Shown here: in pieces, positions 1-11,112 of the stretch
Layout of the letters: every line of letters starts with the position of its first letter
Position numbering within the stretch: the stretch's first letter is position 1
Source: Pelagibacteraceae bacterium
GTDB lineage: Bacteria; Pseudomonadota; Alphaproteobacteria; HIMB59; GCA-002718135
Reading direction: 5' to 3'
Length of the DNA stretch: 45,913 bases
Assembly (NCBI GenBank): GCA_017639935.1
Contig: JAGFWP010000015.1
Location: 1-45,913, forward strand
The notes under the pieces: generated by a model
The model's database searches: none
Told to the model about the DNA's origin: nothing
The model's input: only the letters and a program-made list of their open reading frames with translations
Translations under genes and position numbers: made by a program

Positions 1-583
1 TTTCATAAATTTTTTTTGAATTATTTGATAAATATGTAAGAATTTCAGCTTGTTGTCCCCATCCTAAACTTTTAAGTTTAGAGACAGGAAGGTTTTTTTT
101 CTCAAAAAAACAATAACAACAATAAATATCTGTAAAAGTGGTATTATTTATTAAATTAAACAAGAATGTAATAAATTTATTTCCTAACATATGCCAAAAA
201 TGCAAAACACTTCTTTCACTAGCTATAAATCTGCTACCCATAATTAAATCAGCTTTGTATTTCTCGGCAATTTTAATAAATTTAATCGAATCTGTTGGAT
301 TATATTCCAGATCGGAATCTTGAAAAAAAACGTAATCCATTGATGAAATATTTAAACCTTCTATTATAGCTTTCCCTTTTCCCAAATTTTTTTTCAAATG
401 TTTTACTTTATCAAAATATTTTGTATTTTGATCAATTAATCCTTCCGAATTATCGGTTGATCCATCATTAATTATAATTATTTCCAAATTTGTATTCGTT
501 TTAATTTCATCTATCTTTTTCAAAATTTTTATAATTGTTTTCTCTTCATTAAAAACAGGAATTATAATACTTATAGAAATCAT
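1..583 (-). CDS. Glycosyltransferase family 2 (partial, C-terminus outside window)
   Basis: Reverse-strand reading from 583 gives [49 protein letters not shown]...VFFQDSDLEYNP...; GT-A/GT2 motifs NDGSTDNS and QDSDLEY. ATG overlaps the lepA stop by 1 nt (TAATG). Open at window edge. Confidence 0.9.
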   Translation of the reverse strand, partial: MISISIIIPVFNEEKTIIKILKKIDEIKTNTNLEIIIINDGSTDNSEGLIDQNTKYFDKVKHLKKNLGKGKAIIEGLNISSMDYVFFQDSDLEYNPTDSIKFIKIAEKYKADLIMGSRFIASERSVLHFWHMLGNKFITFLFNLINNTTFTDIYCCYCFFEKKNLPVSKLKSLGWGQQAEILTYLSNNSKKIYE

Positions 584-2385
584 TATCTTTCTTTCATTTT
601 TAGAGCATTTAGAAATACATTTTGAGGAATATCTATTTTGCCAAATTGTCTCATTCTTTTTTTACCTTTTTTTTGTTTATCTAAAAGTTTGTTTTTTCTA
701 GTAACATCTCCGCCATACAATTTTTGTGTTACATCTTTACGAAAAGATGAAACGGTTTCTCTAGCTATAATTTTTCCCCCGATAGTCGCTTGAATAGCAA
801 CTTTAAATTGCTGACGCGGTATTAAATCTTTTAATCTTTTGCATAAAGCACGGCCTCTTTGTTGAGATTTATCACGATGTACTATTAGTGATAATGCATC
901 AACTGTATCACCATTTATCATAACACTAACTTTTACTAAATCATTAATTTTATAGCCTATTATTTCATAGTCAAAACTGGCATACCCTCTAGTAATAGAT
1001 TTTAATCTGTCATAAAAATCAAAAACTACCTCATTTAATGGAAGCTTAAAAATTATTAATGCCCTTGTTCCGGAATATGACAATTGTTCTTGAATTCCTC
1101 TTTTTGAAACACATAATTCTAGAACGTGACCCAGATATTCATCAGGTAAAATAATTGTAGCTTTTATCCATGGTTCTGCAATTGAGTCAATCTTGACAGA
1201 ATCAGGCATATCTGTTGGATTGTGAAGATCTAAAACGCTATGATCTTTCATATTAATTTTATAAACTACTGATGGAGCTGAAGTTACAAGTTCTAAATTG
1301 AATTCTAATTCAAATCTATCTCGAATAATTTCTAAATGTAACAAACCTAAAAAACCACATCTAAAACCGTAACCTAAAGCAGGACTTACTTCATGTTCAT
1401 AAGAAAAACTTGAATCATTTAATGATAATTTAACCATACTGTCTTTCAAATGTTCATAATCATCAGAATCTATCGGAAACATTCCACAAAAAACAACGGG
1501 TTGAGATGGTTTAAATCCGGGTAAGGGGAATGTGGTGAGATTTTTTTCTTCAGTAATTGTGTCGCCTATCTTACAATCAGCAACACTCTTAATTCCTGAA
1601 TTTATAAATCCAATTTCTCCAGGGCCAAGTGATTCTATTTCAGTAAGTTTGGGTGTGAATATTCCAACTCTGTCAATAGTATGTGTTGCTCCTGTTGCCA
1701 TAAAACGGATTTTTTTGTTTTTTTTAAGTTCACCATCAATTACCCTTAGCAAAACAACAACTCCCAAATAACTATCATACCAACTATCTATCAACATACA
1801 CTTTAATGACTTATTTTTTTCGCCTAAAGGATATGGAAGATTTTTAACTATTTTCCCAAACAAATCATCTATACCTAAGCCTGTTTTAGCAGATACTAGC
1901 ACTGCATCTTTGGTGTCTATGCCTATAATATTTTCAATCTGTTCTTTAACTTTTTGTGGTTCAGATGATGGTAAATCTATTTTGTTTAGTACTGGTAAGA
2001 TTTCATGATTACTATTTATAGCTTGATAGGCATTGGCCAATGTTTGTGCTTCAACTCCTTGAGTTGAATCAACAATTAATAATGATCCTTCACAGGCAGC
2101 TAGAGATCTAGATACTTCATATGAAAAATCAACGTGACCAGGAGTGTCCATTAAATTGAGAATATATTCTTTCCCATTATTTGTTTTATATTCTAATCTA
2201 ACTGTTTGTGCTTTAATGGTTATTCCTCGTTCTCTCTCCAATTCCATTGTATCTAAAACTTGTTCTTTCATTTCACGATCAGTAAGACCTCCGCAAAACT
2301 GAATGAGCCTATCTGCTAATGTTGACTTACCATGGTCAATATGGGCAACTATAGAAAAATTTCTTATATTTTTTAATTCTGCCAT
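583..2385 (-). CDS. lepA: Elongation factor 4 (LepA), GTPase
   Basis: 600 aa; [37 protein letters not shown] and the C-terminal LepA region. Confidence 0.98.
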   Translation of the reverse strand: MAELKNIRNFSIVAHIDHGKSTLADRLIQFCGGLTDREMKEQVLDTMELERERGITIKAQTVRLEYKTNNGKEYILNLMDTPGHVDFSYEVSRSLAACEGSLLIVDSTQGVEAQTLANAYQAINSNHEILPVLNKIDLPSSEPQKVKEQIENIIGIDTKDAVLVSAKTGLGIDDLFGKIVKNLPYPLGEKNKSLKCMLIDSWYDSYLGVVVLLRVIDGELKKNKKIRFMATGATHTIDRVGIFTPKLTEIESLGPGEIGFINSGIKSVADCKIGDTITEEKNLTTFPLPGFKPSQPVVFCGMFPIDSDDYEHLKDSMVKLSLNDSSFSYEHEVSPALGYGFRCGFLGLLHLEIIRDRFELEFNLELVTSAPSVVYKINMKDHSVLDLHNPTDMPDSVKIDSIAEPWIKATIILPDEYLGHVLELCVSKRGIQEQLSYSGTRALIIFKLPLNEVVFDFYDRLKSITRGYASFDYEIIGYKINDLVKVSVMINGDTVDALSLIVHRDKSQQRGRALCKRLKDLIPRQQFKVAIQATIGGKIIARETVSSFRKDVTQKLYGGDVTRKNKLLDKQKKGKKRMRQFGKIDIPQNVFLNALKMKER

Positions 2386-2387
2386 TA

Positions 2388-4790
2388 TTATTGTCTTAAT
2401 TTGCCCTCAAAAGTTTTTGAGATAAGATCAATAATTGTATTCGATATCATTTCTATTTCTGAATCAGTAAAAGTTTTTTCAGTAGGTTGAAGCATTACTT
2501 TAATAGCAATGCTTTTCACATTTTCTGGCAGTTTATTTCCCTCAAAAACATCAAAAATTGTAACTTTTTTTATCAATTGTTTATCAATTTTTTTTATTTT
2601 ATTAATAATCTCTCCGGCTTTAATATTTTTTGGAAATAAAAAAGCAAAATCTCTTTCAATTGCTTGCAGGGCGTTGCTATTATATGCTTTTTTAGTTGAT
2701 GAAGTTTTTAATTGGAATTGACTTACTTGGTCCAAATGAATTTCAAACCCATTAACATTAGTATTAATCTCAAATTTTTGCAAAATAAATGGATGTATTT
2801 CACCAAATTGAGCTAAAATATTTTTTCCTATTCTTAGTTGGGCTGACTTTCCGGGATGAAAAAAATTGTTTTCTGATTCTTCATACAAAATATTATCAAC
2901 TGGCACATTAAGTTGATCAAGAACAAAATAAACATCACTTTTGACATCAAAAACATCTGACATTCTTTTTTCATCTCCCCATGTTTCTGTATGAGCTGTT
3001 CCGTATTGAATACCAGACGCTACCATTTGCTGATCTTCCTCTTTAGACCCTGAATATTGCGGCCCAACCTCAAATAATTTTCCATTATTGTATAAACGGT
3101 GAATATTAATATTAATTGAACTTAATAAATTTGGGAAAATAGAAGAACGCATAGTATTCAAATCACTACTAATAGGATTTTTTATTATTACATTTTCTTT
3201 TTCATTTTCCAGACTAGCTTGTTCAGAAGAGACAAATGACCATGTAACAACCTCTAAATACCCCCTACTCGCAATTATTCTTTTTGATTTATAAAATGAT
3301 TTTAATTTTCCATTTAAAATTTCTTTTTTAATTCTAGGATCTTTTATAACAGATTGAGGTTTAATTTTATCGTAACCATAAATTCTAACAATTTCTTCAA
3401 CTATATCTGCCGCACCATCAATATCTGGTCTAAAGTGGGGAACTTCAATTGTGGTAATTTCATTTTTTTGCGGATTAATTACAAATCCTAAATTTTCTAA
3501 AATTTTTATTTGGTGATTTAAGTCAATATCAATTCCGCCGAGAGTTTTTGTTTTAATAAAATCATATTCAATAATTTTTTTTGTGTGTTCTATTGATTGA
3601 TCAGTGGTTATTTCACTAACTTCACCGCCACATAACTCTAAAATGATATCTGTAGCTTTGTCAACACCCAAATCTATAGAAGTACTATCAATGCCTCTTT
3701 CAAAACGAAATCTAGCATCACTTTGCAAATTAATTTTCCTACCTGTTTTTGTTATGGATATTGGATCAAATAAAGCAACTTCTAAAAACACATTGGTTGT
3801 ATCCATATTACAACCGCTATCCAATCCACCCATAACACCGCCAATCCCATGAAGTTTGATGTCATCAGCAATTACAACCATATCGCTGGATAAAATGTAT
3901 TCTTTTTCATCAAGTGTTTTACATTTCTCGCCATCTGTTGCTAAACGCATTGAAAGGTTTCCTTCTAATTTGTCAGCATCATAAACATGAAGCGGTCTTC
4001 CTAAATCAAATGTTATATAATTTGTTATATCAACTAATGCGGATATTGGTCGCAACCCAATAGCTAATAACTTCTTTTTTAACCAATCAGGGCTTTCAAC
4101 ATTTTTTACATTCTTAAATAATCTACCAGAAACCCCGGGGCATAATTTTTCTTCATCTTTTTTGAACTTTCTTTGCCATTTGATAGGACTATTAAAAGTT
4201 CCTTTTATTTTTTTTATTTTTAGCTTCTTAAGACTTCCTATGCCGGAAGCTGCAAGATCTCTTGCAATACCTCTCACAGACAAACAATCAGATCTATTGG
4301 GTGTAATATTTATTTCTATTATAGGATCGTCTAATCCATAGATTGCAGAAAATGAATCTCCAACTTTATATTTTTGGTCAATTTCAATAATGCCTTCATG
4401 TTCATCTGATAAGCCCATTTCTTTTTCGGAAACAAGCATCCCGCATGATTCAACTCCTCTAATTTTTGTTTTTTTTAACTTTATTTTTGTTCCAGGAATA
4501 TACGTGTTCTCAAATGCAAATACTCCAAGCATTCCAGTTTTAGCATTTGGAGCGCCGCAAACTACTTGGAAATTTCCTTTAATAGTTTCTACTTCACATA
4601 CTTTTAATCTGTCTGCATTAGGATGTTTGCTAGCGTTTATAACTTTCGCAACAGTAAAAGATTTGAGTTCTTCTGTTCTATCCTCAATTGACTCAACTTC
4701 TAACCCAATATTCGTTAATTTAGACTCAATAACTTTAATATCAGCGCCTGTATCTAAATGTTCACGAAGCCAACTTAAAGTAAGTTTCAT
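2388..4790 (-). CDS. pheT: Phenylalanyl-tRNA synthetase beta subunit
   Basis: 800 aa; N-terminal [14 protein letters not shown], tRNA-binding EMAP-like domain ([23 protein letters not shown]), B3/B4 domain, C-terminal anticodon-binding domain; next to pheS. Confidence 0.98.
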   Translation of the reverse strand: MKLTLSWLREHLDTGADIKVIESKLTNIGLEVESIEDRTEELKSFTVAKVINASKHPNADRLKVCEVETIKGNFQVVCGAPNAKTGMLGVFAFENTYIPGTKIKLKKTKIRGVESCGMLVSEKEMGLSDEHEGIIEIDQKYKVGDSFSAIYGLDDPIIEINITPNRSDCLSVRGIARDLAASGIGSLKKLKIKKIKGTFNSPIKWQRKFKKDEEKLCPGVSGRLFKNVKNVESPDWLKKKLLAIGLRPISALVDITNYITFDLGRPLHVYDADKLEGNLSMRLATDGEKCKTLDEKEYILSSDMVVIADDIKLHGIGGVMGGLDSGCNMDTTNVFLEVALFDPISITKTGRKINLQSDARFRFERGIDSTSIDLGVDKATDIILELCGGEVSEITTDQSIEHTKKIIEYDFIKTKTLGGIDIDLNHQIKILENLGFVINPQKNEITTIEVPHFRPDIDGAADIVEEIVRIYGYDKIKPQSVIKDPRIKKEILNGKLKSFYKSKRIIASRGYLEVVTWSFVSSEQASLENEKENVIIKNPISSDLNTMRSSIFPNLLSSININIHRLYNNGKLFEVGPQYSGSKEEDQQMVASGIQYGTAHTETWGDEKRMSDVFDVKSDVYFVLDQLNVPVDNILYEESENNFFHPGKSAQLRIGKNILAQFGEIHPFILQKFEINTNVNGFEIHLDQVSQFQLKTSSTKKAYNSNALQAIERDFAFLFPKNIKAGEIINKIKKIDKQLIKKVTIFDVFEGNKLPENVKSIAIKVMLQPTEKTFTDSEIEMISNTIIDLISKTFEGKLRQ

Positions 4791-4792
4791 TA

Positions 4793-5857
4793 TTAGATTC
4801 CAGATGATGAAGAAAAGTCAAGCGGACTAAAACCATAATGATTAATCCATCTAAAATCACAATCGAAAAAACCTCGCATATCGGTGATACCATATTTAAG
4901 CATTGATAAACGTTCGATACCCATCCCAAATGCAAAACCTTGGTATTTATTAGAATCAATATTGCAGTTTTCTAAAACGCGAGGATTTACCATTCCACAA
5001 CCTAGAATCTCTAGCCACTCATTGCCTTCTCCTATGTTAATCACATTATTTTTTTTTGTAAAGGCAATATCCATTTCTGCACTAGGTTCTGTAAAAGGAA
5101 AATAACTAGGTCTAAATCTATATTGTAGATCGTCAATTTCAAAAAATTCTTTTAAAAAATCAATCAAACAACCTTTTAAGTGAGCCATTGTTGATGTTTC
5201 ATCTATTAAAAGTCCTTCAATTTGATGAAACATCGGTGTGTGTGTTGCATCTGAATCACTTCGATATGTTCTTCCCGGTACAATTATTCTAATTGGAGGT
5301 TTTGAATCAAGCATAGATCTAACTTGAACTGGACTAGTGTGAGTTCGCAACACTCTATCTTCTTCGTTTGATTCTCCTCCTATATAAAAAGTGTCCTGCA
5401 TTTCTCTTGCTGGATGGTGTGATGGAATGTTGAGTGCTGTAAAATTATTGAAATCAGTCTCAATATCCGGACCACTCTCAACGGAAAATCCCATTGATGC
5501 AAAAATATCTATAATTTTATATATAGATTGACTAATGGGATGAATTTTCCCAGTAAAAAAATTTCTTGAAGGCAATGTTACATCAATTTTTTCACTTTTT
5601 ATTTTTTCATCAATAGCTATATTCTCAATTATATTTTTCTTCTTTAATAATTCATTATCAAGAAATTTTTTTAGAATATTTAACTTTTGACCTTTTTCTT
5701 TTTTTTCTTCAACAGATAATAAAGAAAGGGATTTCATCTCAGATGTTAATAAACCTTTTTTTCCAAGATAGTAAATTCGCAATTCTTCAAGTTTGTCTAA
5801 GCTAGATGCTTTATCAATCTTGTTTGCTATGTCATTCTTATCAAGTGTTGAAGACAT
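4793..5857 (-). CDS. pheS: Phenylalanyl-tRNA synthetase alpha subunit
   Basis: 354 aa; HPISQ, class II aaRS motifs (FHQIEGLLID, FRPSYFPFTEPSAEMDI, GMGIERLSMLKYGI). Confidence 0.98.
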   Translation of the reverse strand: MSSTLDKNDIANKIDKASSLDKLEELRIYYLGKKGLLTSEMKSLSLLSVEEKKEKGQKLNILKKFLDNELLKKKNIIENIAIDEKIKSEKIDVTLPSRNFFTGKIHPISQSIYKIIDIFASMGFSVESGPDIETDFNNFTALNIPSHHPAREMQDTFYIGGESNEEDRVLRTHTSPVQVRSMLDSKPPIRIIVPGRTYRSDSDATHTPMFHQIEGLLIDETSTMAHLKGCLIDFLKEFFEIDDLQYRFRPSYFPFTEPSAEMDIAFTKKNNVINIGEGNEWLEILGCGMVNPRVLENCNIDSNKYQGFAFGMGIERLSMLKYGITDMRGFFDCDFRWINHYGFSPLDFSSSSGI

Positions 5858-5890
5858 AAATATATATATAAATTATGTGACGATAAAAAA

Positions 5891-6244
5891 CTACCTGGCA
5901 GATTGAGCTTTTTCAACTAAAGCTTTAAAAACTTTTGGTTGATTGACGGCCAATTCTGCTAGTATTTTTCTATCTATCTCAATTGTAGCTTTTTTTAATC
6001 CATTGATAAATTGGGAATATGTCATACCATACATACGAACACCTGCGTTGATACGTTGAATCCACAATCCTCGAAAGTCACTTTTTCTTTTTTTTCTATC
6101 GCGATAAGCATACTGCATTCCTCGCTCAACCGCTTGTACAGCAACTCTGAATACATTTTTTCTTCTTCCATAATATCCTTTTGCTCTTTTAAGTACTTTT
6201 TTATGTCTTGCTTTTGCTGTAACTCCTCTTAATACTCTGGTCAT
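5891..6244 (-). CDS. rplT: 50S ribosomal protein L20
   Basis: 117 aa; [70 protein letters not shown]. Confidence 0.98.
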   Translation of the reverse strand: MTRVLRGVTAKARHKKVLKRAKGYYGRRKNVFRVAVQAVERGMQYAYRDRKKRKSDFRGLWIQRINAGVRMYGMTYSQFINGLKKATIEIDRKILAELAVNQPKVFKALVEKAQSAR

Positions 6245-6255
6245 AATTGTCTCAC

Positions 6256-6456
6256 CTATTTATTGTAAGGCAACATATGATCAATTAATGCAGCATCACT
6301 GGGAGCCATAATACTTGTTTTTTTTGTATTGCGAATGAATTTATTAGAGCGCTTACTCATACCATGGCGCTTTCCTGCTGGCTTAAATTTAATTTTACCG
6401 GTTGCTGTTCTTGTAAATCTTTTTTTTATACTGCTTTTAGTCTTTAGCTTAGGCAT
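6256..6456 (-). CDS. rpmI: 50S ribosomal protein L35
   Basis: 66 aa; [23 protein letters not shown]; strong SD AAGGAG upstream; next to rplT and infC. Confidence 0.97.
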   Translation of the reverse strand: MPKLKTKSSIKKRFTRTATGKIKFKPAGKRHGMSKRSNKFIRNTKKTSIMAPSDAALIDHMLPYNK

Positions 6457-6493
6457 TCTGTCTCCTTAAAAAAATTCAACTGCTGGGCTGCCA

Positions 6494-6547
6494 TATAAGG
6501 CCACAACTAGTTTTGATTTGGCTTATAAACAAAATGTGAAAAACTAG
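6494..6547 (-). promoter_or_regulatory. Candidate H-type RNA pseudoknot in the infC-rpmI spacer (possible L20 autoregulatory operator)
   Basis: On the (-) transcript, CUAGUUUU (6547-6540) pairs with AAAACUAG (6514-6507), 8 perfect bp. UAUAAGCC (6527-6520) pairs with GGCCUUAUA (6502-6494), 8 bp with one bulged base. The two stems interleave. Lies ~27 nt upstream of the rpmI SD. Confidence 0.5.
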
Positions 6548-6562
6548 CAACTATCTTATTTT

Positions 6563-7105
6563 TTATTGTTTATTTAATTGAGGTGCTAATACCATCATTA
6601 TTTGTCTTCCTTCAGCTTTGGGGGGTGTTTCTATCTTAGCATATTCTGATACTTCTTCTGTTAATTTTTTTAACAATTCCATACCTAAATTTTGATGCTC
6701 CATTTCTCTACCACGAAAGCGCAAAGAAACTTTTACTTTATTTCCGCCAGAGATAAACTTAGAAAGTGCTTTAATTTTTACTTTATAATCATGTTTATCA
6801 ATGCCTGGACGCATCTTAATTTCTTTGACTTCAATTGTTTTTTGTTTTTTCTTTGCCTCTTTTTTGCTTTTTTGTTCTTTATATTTTAGTTTGCCATAAT
6901 CAATAATTTTGCAAACTGGTGGATTTGCATCCGGTGATACTTCAACTAAATCAAATCCTTCATCCTCAGCATGATATAAAGCTTCACGAATGCTAATAAT
7001 GCCAAGTTGTTTACCGTTAGATGAAATAACCCTAACCTCACTTGCAGTAATTTGCTCATTCGTTCTTAGGGAAATATCTTTTTTAGCTCTGTAATTTAAA
7101 GTCAA
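6563..7105 (-). CDS. infC: Translation initiation factor IF-3
   Basis: 180 aa; RTNEQITASEVRVISSNGKQLGIISIREAL...VCKIIDYGK...LRFRGREMEHQ; no in-frame ATG at the N-terminus (TTG at 7105 or ATT nearby). Confidence 0.97.
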   Translation of the reverse strand: MTLNYRAKKDISLRTNEQITASEVRVISSNGKQLGIISIREALYHAEDEGFDLVEVSPDANPPVCKIIDYGKLKYKEQKSKKEAKKKQKTIEVKEIKMRPGIDKHDYKVKIKALSKFISGGNKVKVSLRFRGREMEHQNLGMELLKKLTEEVSEYAKIETPPKAEGRQIMMVLAPQLNKQ

Positions 7106-7205
7106 AAAAGCTACTCTGTTTGAAAATCGCTATATTTAAATAGCATATGGGAAAAATTTATGTATTTTCATATATTTTACAAACGATATAGTTTGATTTA
7201 ATAAA

Positions 7206-8294
7206 ATGTTCAAGAGGAAAATTTGTATTTCAAGAATTGATAAAATAGGTGATATGATTCTCACCTTGCCTGTTATCAAATCAATCAAAATTCAAAATCC
7301 TAGCATGGAAATACATGTATTGGCATCAGCCTATAATGCAAAAGTACTGAAGAACATTGAATATGTTGATAAGGTTTTTTCAATTGGATCAAAAACACTT
7401 TCATTCATTGAAGGGATAAGGCAATTAAGAAAAATAAAATATGATTATTTTATTAATTTTTCTCCAAATATAAAAAGTTTTATTTTATGTTTTTTTTCAA
7501 AATCCCAAAAAAAAGCAGCTCTTATTCTACTTTCTCGTTACAGGAATAATTTTTTTTCAAAAGCGCTTTTGAGAATTTTTACAAAAATTTTTTGTCATTT
7601 TCAATACGTAGTAAATCGCTTTGAAAGACTGAGTAAAAACCAAGAATTACATCAGACTAAAATGATGTTTAATCTTATCGAGGAATGCAATATTAAATAT
7701 AGTCAGGGTGTTTCTATTGATATTGATTTACCTTTAAAAAAATTGATTTTTTGTCAAGAAAAAACAATTGCTATTCATTTATCTAACAAATGGATTAACT
7801 CATTTTATTCTGAAAATAATTTATTGGAATTAATATCTTCTATAAATAATAAGAACTGCAAAGTAATATTAACTACCGACCACTCTACCCAAGATAAATT
7901 TAAAAAAATTTATGATTATTATAAAATGATTTCAGGTATTGAGTTCAGAAATTTAACTGATACAATTGATAATAATGGATCTAATAAGAATTCTATACAA
8001 CTAATCAGTGAAGCTTTTACAAACAATAAATCAATACAAAAAAACACAATAATATTAGATAATTTAGATTATGATTCTTGGGTAAGGGTAATGTATTCTT
8101 CTTCTGTGGTTATAACTCCTGAGTGTGGCTGCTCTCACGTTGCTGCTGCTTGCAAAACTCCTGTTAATATTATTTATGATCCAACCAATTACCCTGAAGC
8201 AATACATAAGGAATATGCCCCCTGGAAAAGTAAATATAATAAATTTATTTTTAATGAGAGAAACCTTAACAAAAATCTAATTAAATATCTTTAG
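7206..8294 (+). CDS. Glycosyltransferase family 9 (heptosyltransferase-like)
   Basis: MFKRKICISRIDKIGDMILTLPVIKSIKIQNPSMEIHVLAS N-terminal GT9 signature; C-terminal VVITPECGCSHVAAACKTPVNIIYDP. Confidence 0.85.
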   Translation: MFKRKICISRIDKIGDMILTLPVIKSIKIQNPSMEIHVLASAYNAKVLKNIEYVDKVFSIGSKTLSFIEGIRQLRKIKYDYFINFSPNIKSFILCFFSKSQKKAALILLSRYRNNFFSKALLRIFTKIFCHFQYVVNRFERLSKNQELHQTKMMFNLIEECNIKYSQGVSIDIDLPLKKLIFCQEKTIAIHLSNKWINSFYSENNLLELISSINNKNCKVILTTDHSTQDKFKKIYDYYKMISGIEFRNLTDTIDNNGSNKNSIQLISEAFTNNKSIQKNTIILDNLDYDSWVRVMYSSSVVITPECGCSHVAAACKTPVNIIYDPTNYPEAIHKEYAPWKSKYNKFIFNERNLNKNLIKYL

Positions 8295-9209
8295 CAATTC
8301 GTTTTTTTCAATATATTCTATTACTTCTTTAGAAGAAATATCCTTTACGGATGTTGACATAATTCTATGATTCCTTTTACTTTTATTTATGTTAGCTTTT
8401 GAAACATTATTGTCATTTAGTAACCAGATCATATTATTATTAGCCAAAGATGCAATATGTGCTGGACCTGTATCATTTGAGATAACTAAAGATGATTTTA
8501 AAGCAATTGAATAAATTACTTCTGGTGGAGAGGAATCAATTTTATTTATTACATTATTACATTTATTTAATATTGCTTCTGCGCTTGATAAGTCTTGTTT
8601 CGTGCCTACAACGCAAATTGTGAATTTTTTTGATTCACAGTACTGTGCAATGTCTGCAAATCTTTCAGGATCCCATTGTTTGTATTCACTGTTTTTAGAT
8701 ATTCCCGGAATAACAAGAACATTTGGTTGTGTTATTTCATCTTTCATATCAACTTTCAGCCAATTATAATTTGGATCTTCATCAGTAATGATATTTAGGA
8801 GATTTAATTGATTTGATAATCCAACTCTCACTGCCTCTTTTCCCTGAGATGGTATTTTATATCTTAAATGCGCAAAGGGTCGAGAACTGCATACCAAGCT
8901 TTTGCCAAACAATCGAAAAACTAAATTATATATTGATGTTCTTTTGGAGTTTTGAAGATCTATTACTGTGTCATACCGCATTCTTGACAATATAAAAACA
9001 TCGAGAATTGATTTTAAAAAAAATAAATTTCTATTGTCTATAATGATTTTATCAAAGATCTTTGATTTCATTAACAATGAAACATATTTTTCTTCAGTAA
9101 GTAAATAAATTAATGCTTCGGGGTATTTTTTTCGTATCGAAATCATCGAAGGCAAAGCAAAAATTATATCACCTAAAGATCCATGTTTGATAACAAGTAT
9201 TTTTTTCAC
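8277..9209 (-). CDS. Glycosyltransferase family 9 (heptosyltransferase-like)
   Basis: MKKILVIKHGSLGDIIFALPSMISIRKKYPEALIYLLTEE; SLVISNDTGPAHIASLANN typical of GT9. Confidence 0.9.
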   Translation of the reverse strand: MKKILVIKHGSLGDIIFALPSMISIRKKYPEALIYLLTEEKYVSLLMKSKIFDKIIIDNRNLFFLKSILDVFILSRMRYDTVIDLQNSKRTSIYNLVFRLFGKSLVCSSRPFAHLRYKIPSQGKEAVRVGLSNQLNLLNIITDEDPNYNWLKVDMKDEITQPNVLVIPGISKNSEYKQWDPERFADIAQYCESKKFTICVVGTKQDLSSAEAILNKCNNVINKIDSSPPEVIYSIALKSSLVISNDTGPAHIASLANNNMIWLLNDNNVSKANINKSKRNHRIMSTSVKDISSKEVIEYIEKNELLKIFN

Positions 9210-10336
9210 AAAACAATATTTTGATAAAAATTTAGATACCTTTCAAGCATTTTTTCTTTAGAAAAATTTTCAATTATATGCCGTCTAGATACAGAACCAA
9301 GATTATCTTTGTTCGACTTAGATAATTTTATTATTTTATCAATTTTATTTTTCATTTCTCCCTGATCATTTGGAGAAACTTTATATATTTTATCTAATCC
9401 ATTTAGCTGGTCTTTTGCGCCTCCATAATCGTAACAAAGAATAATTTTTTTCATTGCCAAACTTTCACTTATAACACGACCAAATCCTTCTGGTTTTAAT
9501 GGGGCAGAAATAACTATATCAGCACATATGTACATCATTTTAAGATCTTCTTTAGAGAGATGTCCAATGACTTTACAATTTTGTTGGAGGTTTTTCTTGT
9601 TAATTTCACTAGTCAATTTAGAAGCATAGGATTTATTTTTATCATCTCCTGCAAAATAGCAGATTATTTGATCATCATTGTAAGATTCCATTATTTTTAA
9701 AAAATTGATCTGGCCTTTCCATTCTGTTAATCTTCCAGGGTACAAAATTATTTTTTTTTCAGTTGATAAATTATATTTATCTAAAAAATTAATAAAATAA
9801 TTGGCATCATTAATTTCTGCATTAAAAAATTTTGTATCTATCCCTCTATTTATAACAGTTATTTTTTTTTCGTTAATTTTGTAAGCATTAATTATTGTTG
9901 ATTTAACAAAATCTGAAATAGCAACAATATGATCAACTCGACTTAGCGCTTTATTGTAAATTTTCTTAAATAAATTTTGCGATCCATAAACATTATGAAA
10001 TGTAGAAACAGTTTTAAATCCTTTATTTCGAATTATTCGTAAATACCATGCAGGAAAACGGGATCTAACATGAACTATGTTGATTTGTTTATCTGTTATA
10101 ATTTTACTTAATTTTTTTGTAACAAATGGCAGGGAAAAAATATTTTTTGAGTGAATTGGAAGTTTGAAATGATCAGTTTTATTCTTATTTAATAATGTAA
10201 GCATCTTACCTCCATTTGAAACAATAAAAGAGCCTAGATTTTTTTCTCCTATAAAATTTGCTAAATCAACTGTGCCTTGTTCTACTCCTCCCGAATCTAA
10301 TGATGGTATAATTTGCAATAAATTAAAATTTTTCAT
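9206..10336 (-). CDS. Glycosyltransferase family 4 (group 1)
   Basis: LLQIIPSLDSGGVEQGTVDLANF; VSTFHNVYG; ILYPGRLTEWKGQINFLKIM; APLKPEGFGRVISESLAM. 4-nt overlap with the downstream GT9. Confidence 0.92.
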   Translation of the reverse strand: MKNFNLLQIIPSLDSGGVEQGTVDLANFIGEKNLGSFIVSNGGKMLTLLNKNKTDHFKLPIHSKNIFSLPFVTKKLSKIITDKQINIVHVRSRFPAWYLRIIRNKGFKTVSTFHNVYGSQNLFKKIYNKALSRVDHIVAISDFVKSTIINAYKINEKKITVINRGIDTKFFNAEINDANYFINFLDKYNLSTEKKIILYPGRLTEWKGQINFLKIMESYNDDQIICYFAGDDKNKSYASKLTSEINKKNLQQNCKVIGHLSKEDLKMMYICADIVISAPLKPEGFGRVISESLAMKKIILCYDYGGAKDQLNGLDKIYKVSPNDQGEMKNKIDKIIKLSKSNKDNLGSVSRRHIIENFSKEKMLERYLNFYQNIVL

Positions 10337-10377
10337 AAATCTAAATATGTTATAAACTAAATTAATTCAATTTCACG

Positions 10378-11112
10378 ATGGCTTATTATATCAACAAATT
10401 TAATCAAAAAATTGCTTATAAATATACTAAAGGTAAGTCTCCTGGCATAATCTTTGTTCATGGTTTAAATTCAGATATGCAAGGCATAAAGGCATTAAGT
10501 ATTGAAAAATATGCTAAAAAAAACAAACTTTCTTATCTAAGATTTGACTGTAGAGGACATGGTAATTCCTATGGAAAATTTGAAAATTTTACTATTTCCG
10601 ATTGGAAAAAAGATCTTTTAGATGTTTTAGACAATATAACTAATGGACCACAAATCATAATTGGTAGTAGTATGGGTGGATGGCTTATGATGCTTGCTGC
10701 TAAATCAAGAAAGTCAAGAATTGCTGGTTTAATAGGCTTAGCCCCAGCTGCTGATTTTACATCATATCTGTTTAATGAATTACCAATGAGGGTTCGGAAG
10801 GAGATTAACAAAAAAGGAATTTCAAAATTAAAAAAATGGAATTACAATTATATTTTTACAAAAAAATTTTTTCAAGAAGGTAGCAAAAACTTTGTTTTAA
10901 AAAACAATTTTCTCTTTAATAAACCAGTAATACTTATACATGGCCTTCAGGATAAAGATGTGTCGCCAGACATATCACAAAAAATTTTAAAAAAAATTTC
11001 AAGCACTAATATACAAATTAGATACCTAAAAAATAGTAGTCATCAACTTTCAAATCAAAATGAACTTAAAACAATAAATAATGCTATCGATAATATATTA
11101 GGTTTGATTTAA
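10378..11112 (+). CDS. Alpha/beta-fold hydrolase (serine hydrolase, ABHD10/palmitoyl thioesterase-like)
   Basis: GIIFVHGLNSDMQG; LRFDCRGHGNSYG; IIIGSSMGGWLMMLAA nucleophile elbow GSSMGG; C-terminal LIHGLQDKDVSP...SSHQLS. Confidence 0.85.
   Translation: MAYYINKFNQKIAYKYTKGKSPGIIFVHGLNSDMQGIKALSIEKYAKKNKLSYLRFDCRGHGNSYGKFENFTISDWKKDLLDVLDNITNGPQIIIGSSMGGWLMMLAAKSRKSRIAGLIGLAPAADFTSYLFNELPMRVRKEINKKGISKLKKWNYNYIFTKKFFQEGSKNFVLKNNFLFNKPVILIHGLQDKDVSPDISQKILKKISSTNIQIRYLKNSSHQLSNQNELKTINNAIDNILGLI

Noticed and set aside
4390-4830. 146-aa (+) ORF antisense to pheT/pheS and similar shadow ORFs (138-323, 1532-1771, 3604-3852, 11401-11664, 15758-16084, 18553-18915, 19516-19839, 21539-22051, 24099-24473, 41360-41737)
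   Set aside because: All lie opposite well-supported genes; their composition is the complement of conserved coding sequence and they show no domain-like motifs.
7129-7144. GCTATATTTAAATAGC palindrome between infC and the GT9 gene
   Set aside because: Only a 5-bp perfect arm and easily expected by chance at this base composition.
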